From Hydractinia symbiolongicarpus (lineage: Eukaryota; Cnidaria; Hydrozoa; Anthoathecata; Hydractiniidae): a stretch of 64,000 bases of DNA. How positions within the stretch are numbered: the stretch's first letter is position 1; each line of letters starts with the position of its first letter. The notes below the pieces were generated by a model that did no database searches, was not told the DNA's origin, and was given only the letters and a program-made list of their open reading frames with translations. A program made the translations under genes and the position numbers. Below, piece by piece: positions 50,845-58,570 of the stretch. The stretch covers positions 2,418,001 through 2,482,000 of the forward strand of contig NC_079879.1 in NCBI RefSeq assembly GCF_029227915.1, read 5' to 3'.

Positions 50845-52485
50845 TTATGGAATCAATTGCCGACACTCTGTGCATGAACAGTGAGAGCCATTCCATTTTT
50901 TAATCATTTGCTTAAATTTAACTAGATCTTCGCAACTCTTCGTATGAAAAGGAAGTTTATTCCAAACTTTTGGGGCTAAACATTGCAAACTGTTTAGACC
51001 AAAGGTGCTTGTTTTTACACTGATGGTTTTTAGGTTGTTCATGTTTTGACTTCTTACTGGCCTATCAGTTTCCTCAAAAAGGAGAATATCTTTCATGAAA
51101 GAAGGACTGATGTTTCTCCGAATTTTAAATATTTCTATGCATAAATATCTGTGCCTTAGTAATTCCATATAATGTTTATTTGGGAGGCAATCAACTGGTC
51201 TTGGGTCATCATGAATAAAACTTAAAGCCCTGTTGTGGAGTTTTTCAATTTTCAATAGAGATTTCGAAGAAGAGAAATGCCAAACTAAGGGACAATAATT
51301 AAAATTTGCATACACGAAGCTTTGTGCTAAAATAGATCTTGTTTGCAAAGATAGTACATTTTTAAATCTAAATAATGCATTCAGCTGGGCTGAGGCTTTT
51401 TGACAAAGATTACTAATGTGCAAGTTGAAATTTAGTTTATCATCAATTGTTACTCCTAAAAGTTTTACGGACCTTTCTGATTGTATGACTCTATCGCCAA
51501 TGTTTATTTCTAGCTTCGAGTTATCAATTTTGGCTCTTGATAGAAGGATCGAATGAAATTTGTTTGGATTAGCTATCATTTTGTTATTATTTAACCAAGA
51601 AAGGGCAATTTCGGATTCCCATTCTAAAGTCTTAATGAGATTTTTAATAGTGTTTGAATAAGCTGATATCGTATTGTCGTCTGCGTAATTATGTAGGTCA
51701 CTATTTACAATAAAATAAAATAAATCATTCATAAATATATTAAAAATAATTGGGCCCAACACAGAACCCTGAGGCACCCCTGACAAAATTAATTCAAATA
51801 TACTATACTCCGCATTTACTCGTGTGGATTGTTCTCTGTTTGTAAGATACGATAGAATATACTCAAGTGATTTTACATCAAAACCGTAAGCATGAAGTTT
51901 GGCTATAAGTAGATCGTGGGGGACACAGTCAAAAGCTTTTGATAAGTCCATTAATATTGAACCAACCACATAATTCAGATCCAGTTTTTTTTTCCAATCC
52001 TCTAATAGGCGTATCAATACGTGATTGGTGCTATAGTTTTTCCTGTAAGCAGATAAGTACACAGAAAGTTTTTTTTCCATGAAAGACATTATTTGCTCTT
52101 TGATTATTATTTCATAAAACTTAGAGAAAAAATTTAATACACTAATAGGTCTAAAATTATTGAGACTGTACTTTTCCTTGCTTCCCTTGTCAATTGGTGT
52201 AACAACCGCACGCTTAGCTTTAGTTGGGAAAAAACTGGCACGGATGCTGCTATTTAAGGCATTTTTGAGGGGCAATATTAAGTGCTCACTAGCTAGTTTT
52301 GCAAGTTTTGGCGGTATCTTATCTTCGCCTGCAGACGCTTTAGTGTTTATTTCTTTAAATACTTTTTTGATTTCTTCATCACCTATTTCCTTAAATTGAA
52401 AATTTTCAGACACATTTTCAATATTTTCTTTTATCTTTAGGATACTTGGATGATTTTTATAGGTTTTTAAAATTTTCTCAATCAA
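50845..52485 (-). CDS. ORF2 C-terminal part: reverse transcriptase
   Basis: RNA-dependent DNA polymerase part of the retrotransposon, which would copy element RNA at nicked target DNA. Over 546 residues it shows a linker with an ASAGEDKIPP block (about 50-59), NFRPISVLNFFSK (110-122), the catalytic MDLSKAFD (179-186), GVPQGSVLGP (236-245), and YADD with both catalytic aspartates (267-270). Thumb-region blocks VKLLGVTID and NFNYCPLVW follow, and the protein ends with Cys-rich CSCTEC. All core motifs are intact. The open frame begins at a TTG, not a real start. It is the continuation of the endonuclease frame, from which it is separated by a one-base loss in an A-run (52487-52490); the two frames overlap by four bases. 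The stop is at 50845-50847. Confidence 0.93.
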   Translation of the reverse strand: MIEKILKTYKNHPSILKIKENIENVSENFQFKEIGDEEIKKVFKEINTKASAGEDKIPPKLAKLASEHLILPLKNALNSSIRASFFPTKAKRAVVTPIDKGSKEKYSLNNFRPISVLNFFSKFYEIIIKEQIMSFMEKKLSVYLSAYRKNYSTNHVLIRLLEDWKKKLDLNYVVGSILMDLSKAFDCVPHDLLIAKLHAYGFDVKSLEYILSYLTNREQSTRVNAEYSIFELILSGVPQGSVLGPIIFNIFMNDLFYFIVNSDLHNYADDNTISAYSNTIKNLIKTLEWESEIALSWLNNNKMIANPNKFHSILLSRAKIDNSKLEINIGDRVIQSERSVKLLGVTIDDKLNFNLHISNLCQKASAQLNALFRFKNVLSLQTRSILAQSFVYANFNYCPLVWHFSSSKSLLKIEKLHNRALSFIHDDPRPVDCLPNKHYMELLRHRYLCIEIFKIRRNISPSFMKDILLFEETDRPVRSQNMNNLKTISVKTSTFGLNSLQCLAPKVWNKLPFHTKSCEDLVKFKQMIKKWNGSHCSCTECRQLIP

Positions 52486-52490
52486 CTTTT
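52482..52490 (-). other. Frame-breaking one-base loss between endonuclease and reverse transcriptase
   Basis: The minus strand reads GATAAGAAAAGTTGA. The endonuclease frame stops at TGA (52482-52484), while the RT frame begins one base back. One extra A in the A-run (52487-52490) would join the frames. No X XXY YYZ slippery heptamer is in frame here, so a mutation or a homopolymer sequencing error is more likely than programmed frameshifting. Confidence 0.8.
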
Positions 52491-53936
52491 CTTATCTGTA
52501 AATGATTTAAAATCAATAGAGGTAGGTTTAATACCACTGCTATTTTCAACAATATTTATGAAGTGGCTATTCAATGTTGTTGCCACTTCATTTTCATCTG
52601 TAATCAAATTATCGTTTTGGATTATCGTAATATTTGCATTACTTAAGCATTTTTTATTGGTTACAAAAGGTTTCATAACTTTCCAAAAATTTTTATTTTC
52701 GACTGCTCCGGCCTGGGTTATTTTTTTTAAATATTCCTTAACAGCTATATTTCGTAATTTTACGCATTTGTTTCTTTGTCTTTTATAATTGCCATTGTTT
52801 TCCTCAGTTTTATCATTGTTATATTTATTTTTAAACCTTGACCTAGAGTATATAGCTTTTCTTAATTCTTTATTCATGAAGGGAGCATCGTTTCCACGCA
52901 ATGTTTTCTGTTTCAAAGGAGCATGTTTATCTACTATATTTCTAAAAATTACTTGAAGATTTTCATAGTTCAAATCAGGATCGGCAGTGTCACAACAAAA
53001 GTTAGCAGCTTTTACATCAGCCAAAAACGTCTTTTCATCGAAATTTTTATAGTTTCTATAGAATATTTTCTTAGGCTGTAAACGGGCTAGATGCATTTTT
53101 AAAAATGTAGTTATCATTAGATGATGGTCACTTAACCCTGTTTCAAACGCTGAACTATTTTGAAAAGACCTATATCTGTTTGTCAATAAGACATCAATTG
53201 AAGAGCCTTCTGTTCCTGCAAAGCATGTTTTATCTTTAATGAGGTTTTTGAGATTGAAAATATCACAAAGTGACTGCATCTGCCCATAGCCACTATCACT
53301 TGGATTATAAAAATCTATATTAATATCACCCAGAACAATAATATTGTCACATTTAGAAAGAGCATTGTTTAGAATTTTTTCCAATTCATAGAAAAATTGT
53401 GTTAAGTTCAAATATGAAGGTGGCCGATAAATACTAATTATAATGCATTTTTTATTTCTAATAGTAATTTCAGAACAGATAATTTCATTCTCTACAATTC
53501 CAATATTGTGTAACTGTTTACAAATGACCCCTATCCCAACATACTCAATTAAACCTCCTCCATGTATGTTTCTGTCCTTTCGGGTTCTAATTTCATATCC
53601 GTCAATATTAAATTGAGCAGTTGGAAAGGATTCATCCAGTTTAGTTTCTGCAAGTACGAAATAGTCAGGAGAAAATTTAGACATGATCTCTCTGACGTCG
53701 ACAATTTTATTTCTCAGACTGTTTATATTTAAGTAACCTAAAAGAGGATTATCGGGATTAGCAACTCTAAGTTTACAGATACTATCGAGCGGGCTATCAG
53801 GTTCAGAATTTGAATTATGTGTTTGGTTAAGATCATCAATTTCATTTTGTAATAACAAAGGGCTATTTTGTGTTTCACTTAAATCTGAAAAAACTTGTGC
53901 CTCTTGTGGTGTCTGAGTGCAAGGACCTATACCCAA
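52482..53936 (-). CDS. ORF2 N-terminal part: apurinic-type endonuclease
   Basis: Endonuclease of the exonuclease/endonuclease/phosphatase fold that nicks the target to prime reverse transcription. Numbering from the first in-frame TTG (53936), the catalytic set is complete: NINSLRNK (N70, N72), AETKLDE (E97), SIYRPPS (Y170), LGDINID (D204, N206), SSIDVLLTN (D248) and LSDHH (D270, H271). A basic linker (about 290-484) leads to the reverse transcriptase. There is no ATG between the upstream in-frame stop (53970-53972) and the first catalytic motif; the first Met is near residue 85. Expression therefore needs a non-ATG start, reinitiation, or frameshifting from ORF1. The TGA at 52482-52484 follows a one-base deletion and cuts it from the RT. 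Restoring the frame gives an ORF2 of about 1038 residues. Confidence 0.93.
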   Translation of the reverse strand: MGIGPCTQTPQEAQVFSDLSETQNSPLLLQNEIDDLNQTHNSNSEPDSPLDSICKLRVANPDNPLLGYLNINSLRNKIVDVREIMSKFSPDYFVLAETKLDESFPTAQFNIDGYEIRTRKDRNIHGGGLIEYVGIGVICKQLHNIGIVENEIICSEITIRNKKCIIISIYRPPSYLNLTQFFYELEKILNNALSKCDNIIVLGDINIDFYNPSDSGYGQMQSLCDIFNLKNLIKDKTCFAGTEGSSIDVLLTNRYRSFQNSSAFETGLSDHHLMITTFLKMHLARLQPKKIFYRNYKNFDEKTFLADVKAANFCCDTADPDLNYENLQVIFRNIVDKHAPLKQKTLRGNDAPFMNKELRKAIYSRSRFKNKYNNDKTEENNGNYKRQRNKCVKLRNIAVKEYLKKITQAGAVENKNFWKVMKPFVTNKKCLSNANITIIQNDNLITDENEVATTLNSHFINIVENSSGIKPTSIDFKSFTDKKS

Positions 53937-54826
53937 GACTGGAAGTACAAGTTGTGGTATAAAAAATGATTAAGATAATATAAATAATTTTTCGCTAACA
54001 TAGTCTTACCATCGTCTGTAAGGTGGATTCCATCTTTCCATAATGAAGAGCTTTTTATGTTGTCATTATCAATAAAAGTAACATCTAAAGCCTCGCATCT
54101 TTCCTTTAACAATCGGTTAATTTCATCGATTCGACTTTCGTCAACTCGTGAACACGTTATCAAGCTGGATATAAAAACCTTTTCCACACCAGAGTTTGTA
54201 CATTTTTCTGCAATTTTAATTAATCCGTTCACTATTTCGATATTAGATGCTGCACTTAGATTTTTCGACAGCAAATTATTGATACCGCCATGAATGATAA
54301 CAATGTCTGGTTGTTCCTCTTCTAGTGTTGGAGTTGAATAATAGTTTAAATGTTGTATGCTGGCACCCGGAAAACATTTCATTCGCGCATAGCCATTATT
54401 GAGTACACGGTTGAATTCTTTCAATCTTATCCCCTTTGGAATACTATCGGATATTATTCTGACAACTTTACTATTTTTATCTTTAAATTTTTTCTGATTA
54501 TCGTTCCGATTTTGGTTACCAAAGAAATCTTCCCGCTCCGGGTAAGGATTGATGACAGGATTCGGACGTCGACTATTTTTGTTTTGAAATTCATTTTTGT
54601 TAGTGTTATTATTTCTACAATTTTCTTTGTCATAATCGTTGACTTCAGGATTCGGGTCTTCGTTGTAAAGACTTTTAAAACGATTATCTACATTAATTTC
54701 GCTTCTTGTATGCAAAACCCCGGAAGGACCTTTTCTAATACTTTTCCATTCATCAGAGGTGTTTGACGGTTTTGGTTCACTTGAATGCTTTTTATTAATA
54801 TTGCTAAATATATCTCTAACAAGACA
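53927..54826 (-). CDS. ORF1 C-terminal part: Asn-rich linker and SGNH (GDSL-like) esterase
   Basis: Second half of the ORF1 protein of the retrotransposon, about 299 residues after the internal TGA. Counted from the TTG at 54715, an Asn/Asp/Lys-rich, probably disordered stretch (about 20-80) precedes an SGNH-hydrolase fold. Its block I is IISDSIPKG with the catalytic Ser91, its block III is GGINN (143-147), and its block V is DGIHLTDDGK with Asp228 and His231. All catalytic positions are present. ORF1 esterases occur in CR1-group elements; their substrate is not settled, with lipid or membrane association proposed. The frame is continuous upstream through 54826, so the TTG is not a true start. 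The TAG stop (53927-53929) lies 30 bases beyond a T TTT TTA heptamer. Confidence 0.9.
   Translation of the reverse strand, partial: CLVRDIFSNINKKHSSEPKPSNTSDEWKSIRKGPSGVLHTRSEINVDNRFKSLYNEDPNPEVNDYDKENCRNNNTNKNEFQNKNSRRPNPVINPYPEREDFFGNQNRNDNQKKFKDKNSKVVRIISDSIPKGIRLKEFNRVLNNGYARMKCFPGASIQHLNYYSTPTLEEEQPDIVIIHGGINNLLSKNLSAASNIEIVNGLIKIAEKCTNSGVEKVFISSLITCSRVDESRIDEINRLLKERCEALDVTFIDNDNIKSSSLWKDGIHLTDDGKTMLAKNYLYYLNHFLYHNLYFQSWV
53960..53966 (-). promoter_or_regulatory. Candidate -1 ribosomal slippery heptamer T TTT TTA
   Basis: On the minus strand, ORF1 codons read CAT TTT TTA TAC, giving T TTT TTA in the phase required for -1 frameshifting. Shifting back one base places the ribosome in the ORF2 frame at ATA CCA CAA, which is then open through the endonuclease. 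The window in which such a site could act (after the ORF2-frame TAA at 53970-53972 and before the ORF1 TAG at 53927-53929) is only about 43 bases. I could not identify a convincing downstream stem or pseudoknot by eye. Confidence 0.5.
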
Positions 54827-55246
54827 TCATAGATCTTTGAGTTCGTCTTTCAGAAAACTATTTTCCTCTTTCAAACAATCAACGAGAAAACTCGATTCCT
54901 TTGCTCTAAATTTATTTACCTCGTATCCAATATACTCCTTTAAGTCGTTCGTAACTCTAACAAAATTACTTAACAAATCAAAATTTCTGGACTCATTTAC
55001 CTCGTGATCTAAAATACCATTATCGTAAATTTCTTCCCTATCCAAGTTTTCTTCTGGTTCTTGTAATTCTTCTTCGTGTAAAACATTTTCTACATCGACG
55101 ACAAAACGGTAACTCGGTAATCCAGATCTTTCAGTTAATTTAATAACATTTTTGTCACATAAATCATCTAAAACTTTGTTTACAACTTCTACATCAAACT
55201 CTGTTATCGTTGTATTTATAACATCCTTGCTTGCTCTTTTCTTTTT
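54827..55246 (-). CDS. ORF1 middle part: winged-helix-like region and coiled coil
   Basis: An open segment of about 140 codons between the A-run frameshift and the TGA at 54827. Its first part has KDVINTTITEF and VNKVLDDLCDKNVIKL, followed by a YRFVVD strand. This helix-helix-strand pattern resembles a small winged-helix fold, which could bind nucleic acid. The second part is rich in Glu/Lys/Leu with a heptad-like LVDCLKEENSFLKDELKDL end, likely a coiled coil for ORF1 self-association. The winged-helix call rests on pattern only; the coiled coil is more secure. Alone it would not be expressed, because the ATG frame stops at 55216. Confidence 0.7.
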   Translation of the reverse strand, partial: KKKRASKDVINTTITEFDVEVVNKVLDDLCDKNVIKLTERSGLPSYRFVVDVENVLHEEELQEPEENLDREEIYDNGILDHEVNESRNFDLLSNFVRVTNDLKEYIGYEVNKFRAKESSFLVDCLKEENSFLKDELKDL

Positions 55247-55308
55247 CCCATGTATTTCTTTATAGCTTGTATAACCTTCAATTCTTCTACTGAATGATCT
55301 TCAGCCAT

Positions 55309-55413
55309 ATTTCAAAATAAAAATTAAACAAAAGTTTGTTTAGAATGATTTTTTCAACACGTCAACACGTGACCGCTCTCCCGTACGACATCAAAAAGAG
55401 GAAGCAAAAAGAG
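55309..55413 (-). promoter_or_regulatory. 5' UTR and probable internal promoter region of the element
   Basis: A 105-bp leader ahead of the ORF1 ATG. At its very 5' end the 10-mer CAAAAAGAGG (plus strand) occurs at 55392-55401 and 55405-55414. Further in, TCAACACG is directly repeated at 55354-55361 and 55362-55369, followed by a CACGTG core. Non-LTR elements carry internal promoters in this region. Presence of the leader with direct repeats at the terminus suggests the copy is complete or nearly so. No specific initiator was recognised. Confidence 0.55.
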
Positions 55414-55418
55414 GATAT
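55414..55418. repeat. Target site duplication GATAT, right copy of insertion 2
   Basis: Satellite resumes in phase as GATATTTTTCTGATGTTACTAGG after the element 5' end. The last G of the terminal 10-mer repeat coincides with the first base of the duplication. Confidence 0.85.
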
Positions 55419-58400
55419 TTTTCTGATGTTACTAGGTTGCATCACTTTTAACAGTGAAACGATTGAATGTGGGACTTAATTGAATTATTTTAGACTTCGA
55501 CCTTATAAATGTGATAAATGACACAATTGGACTCCAAGAAATAACATTCTCCTTAATTTAACATGATTGCTGGAATTCAGCGATTACACAGGGTGCTGTG
55601 ATAGCGCTTCACTTAAAAATTTAGATAAATAAGTCATTGTGTAACGTGGGACCAATCCTAGCCGTTAGCGTTCGTTGAAGAAATAGAGACATTTTCAAAA
55701 ATTACAATTTATTGAATTTCCAGCGGTATCAATCCGTTTGAGTTACAACGCTTGCGTCACATATTCGTACCAACATTTGTTTTGCGATATTTTTCTGATA
55801 TTACTAGGTTGCATCGCTTTTAACAGTGAAACGATTGACAGTGGGACTTAATTGAACTGATTTTGGGTTTTAACCTTATAAATGTGATAAATGACACAAT
55901 TGGACTCCAAGAAATAACATTCTTCTTAATTTGACATGATTGCTGGAACTCAGCGATTACACTGGGCGCTGTGGTAGCGCTTTCATGAAAAATTTAGATA
56001 AATAAGTCACTTCGTACCGTGGGACCAATCGTAGTTGTTACCGCGCGCTGAAGAAATAGAGGCAGTTTCAAAAACTACATTTCATTGACTTTCTAACAGT
56101 ATCAGTCCGCTTGAGTTACAACGGTTGCGTCTTATATTCGTACCAACATGTATTTAGCGATTTTTTTCTGATGTTTCTAGGTTACATCGCTTTTACCAGT
56201 GAAGCAATTGACTGTGGGACTTAATTGAATTGATTTTGGACTTTGACCTTATAAATGTTATCAATGAGACAATTGGACTCCAAGAAATAACATCCTTCTT
56301 AGCTTGACATGATTGCTGGAACTCAGTGATTACTCAGGGCGCTATGGTAACGCTTTAATGAAAAATTTAGACAAAAAAGTCAGTTTTTACTGTGGGACCA
56401 ATCCTAGCCGTTAACGCGCGCTGAGAAAACAGAGACAGTTTCCAAAACTGCATTTCATTGATTTTCTAACAGTATAGGTCTGCTTGAGTTACAACGGTTG
56501 CGTCACATATTCGTACCAACATGTATTCAGCAGTGAAACGATTGACAGTGGGACTTAATTGAATTATTTTGGACTTCGACCTTATAAATGTAATAAATGA
56601 CACAATTGGACTCCAAGAAATAACATTCTCCTTAATTTGACATGATTGCTGGAATTCAGCGATTACACAGGGTGCTGTGATAGCGCTTCACTTAAAAATT
56701 TAGATAAATAAGTCATTGTGTAACTTGGGACCAATCCTAGCCGTTAGCGTTCGTTGAAGAAATAGACACATTTTCAAAAATTACAATTCATTGAATTTCC
56801 AGCGGCATCAATCCGTTTGAGTTACAACGCTTGCGTCACATATTCGTACCAACATTTGTTTTGCGATATTTTTCTGATATTACTAGGTTGCATCGCTTTT
56901 AACAGTGAAACGATTGACTGTGGGACTTAATTGAACTGATTTTGGGTTTTAACCTTATAAATGTGATAAATGACACAATTGGACTCCAAGAAATAACATT
57001 CTTCTTAATTTGACATGATTGCTGGAACTAAGCGATTACACTGGGCGCTGTGGTAGCGCTTTCATAAAAAATTTAGATAAATAAGTCACTTCGTACTGTG
57101 GGACCAATCGTAGTTGTTACCGCGCGCGGAAGAAATAGACGCAGTTTCAAAAACTACATTTCATTGACTTTCTAACAGTATCAGTCCGCTTGAGTTACAA
57201 CGGTTGCGTCTTATATTCGTACCAACATGTATTTAGCGATATTTTCCTGATATTAATAGGTTGCATCGCTTTTAACAGTGAAACGATTGACTGTGGGACT
57301 TAATTGAATTGATTTTGGACTTTGACCTTATAAATGTTATAAATGAGACCATTGGACTCCAAGAAATAACATCCTTCTTAGCTTGACATGATTGCTGGAA
57401 CTCAGTGATTACTCAGGGCGCTATGGTAACGCTTTAATGAAAAATTTAGATAAAAAAGTCAGTTTTTACTGTGGGACCAATCCTAGCCGTTAATGCGCGC
57501 TGAGAAAACAGAGACAGTTTCCAAAATTGCATTTCATTGATTTTCTAACAGTATAGGTCCGCTTGAGTTACAACGGTTGCGTCACATATTCGTACCAACA
57601 TGTATTCAGCAGTGAAACGATTGACTGTGGGACTTAATTGAATTATTTTGGACTTCGACCTTATAAATGTAATAAATGACACAATTGGACTCCAAGAAAT
57701 AACATTCTCCTTAATTTGACATGATTGCTGGAATTCAGCGATTACACAGGGTGCTGTGATAGCGCTTCACTTAAAAATTTAGATAAATAAGTCATTGTGT
57801 AACTTGGGACCAATCCTAGCCTTTAGCGTTCGTTGAAGAAATAGACACATTTTCAAAAATTACAATTCATTGAATTTCCAGCGGCATCACTCCGTTTGAG
57901 TTACAACGCTTGCGTCACATATTCGTACCAACATTTGTTTTGCGATATTTTTCTGATATTACTAGGTTGCATCGCTTTTAACAGTGAAAAGATTGACTGT
58001 GGGACTTAATTGAACTGATTTTGGGTTTTAACCTTATAAATGTGATAAATGACACAATTGGACTCCAAGAAATAACATTCTTCCTAATTTGACATGATTG
58101 CTGGAACTCAGCGATTACACTGGGCGCTGTGGTAGCGCTTTCATAAAAAATTTAGATAAATAAGTCACTTCGTACTGTGGGACCAATCGTAGTTGTTACC
58201 GCGCGCGGAAGAAATAGACGCAATTTCAAAAACTACATTTCATTGACTTTCTAACAGTATCAGTCCGCTTGAGTTACAACGGTTGCGTCTTATATTCGTA
58301 CCAACATGTATTTAGCGATATTTTCCTGATATTAATAGGTTGCATCGCTTTTAACAGTGAAACGATTGACTGTGGGACTTAATTGAATTGATTTTGGACT

Positions 58401-58570
58401 TTGACCTTATAAATGTTATAAATGAGACAATTGGACTCCAAGAAATAACATCCTTCTTAGCTTGACATGATTGCTGGAACTCAGTGATTACTCAGGGCGC
58501 TATGGTAGCGCTTTAATGAAAAATTTAGAAGAAAAAGTCAGTTTTTACTGTGGGACCAATCCTAGCCGTT
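55414..58570. repeat. Satellite block with a 1079-bp, three-unit higher-order repeat
   Basis: The deletion joint TATTCAGCAGTGAAACG occurs at 56528 and 57607, 1079 bp apart. At this joint about 39 bp, from GATATTTTTC to the start of CAGTGAAACG, is lost. The intervening three units (one GGGTGCTGTGATAGCGC type, one TTTGTTTTGCG type and one TCAGTTTTTACTG type) recur in the same order, and a third partial round follows to about 58570. The interval immediately right of the retrotransposon matches the start of the same order. Confidence 0.83.

Larger units (their letters stand above)
53927..55308 (-). pseudogene. ORF1 of the retrotransposon, broken by one frameshift and one stop
   Basis: The start is the ATG at 55306-55308, 105 bases inside the element. 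The first 20 codons (from MAEDHSVEEL) are in one frame, which would end at TAA 55216-55218. One base is missing in the A-rich run at 55237-55246, and beyond it the homologous frame continues in another register. A TGA at 54827-54829 interrupts it; the same frame then runs on to TAG at 53927. With the missing base restored, the total is exactly 461 codons, which supports this reading. Order of parts: a helical, winged-helix-like N-terminus (about 1-85), an acidic stretch, a coiled coil (about 105-160), an Asn-rich linker, then the esterase. CTATGA could have arisen from CTACGA by a CpG transition. Confidence 0.85.
50630..55413 (-). mobile_element. Near-full-length CR1/L2-like non-LTR retrotransposon (4.78 kb)
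   Basis: It is a minus-strand insertion inside a satellite unit, bounded by GATAT duplications. From 5' to 3' on the minus strand: 5' UTR (55413-55309), ORF1 (55308-53927), ORF2 (frame open from 53969, ending 50845), 3' UTR with hairpin, AATAAA and an (AATC)5 tail. An ORF1 with an SGNH-type esterase and an ORF2 with an apurinic-type endonuclease, reverse transcriptase and Cys-rich end, with a microsatellite instead of a poly(A) tail, is the plan of the CR1/L2 group. It has three lesions (two one-base A-run losses and one TGA), so this copy is probably inactive but recent. The exact clade needs a reverse-transcriptase tree. Confidence 0.94.

Noticed and set aside
52482-52490. Programmed frameshift inside ORF2 between endonuclease and reverse transcriptase
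   Set aside because: No slippery heptamer is in the right phase, and ORF2 of this group is a single frame. A one-base loss explains it better.
52160-52788. Plus-strand open frames opposite ORF2 (52160-52399, 52558-52788)
   Set aside because: They are antisense shadows of the endonuclease and reverse-transcriptase coding strand, with no motif of their own.
54057-55007. Plus-strand open frames opposite ORF1
   Set aside because: They are antisense shadows of ORF1; composition follows the AT-rich coding strand and no domain is recognisable.
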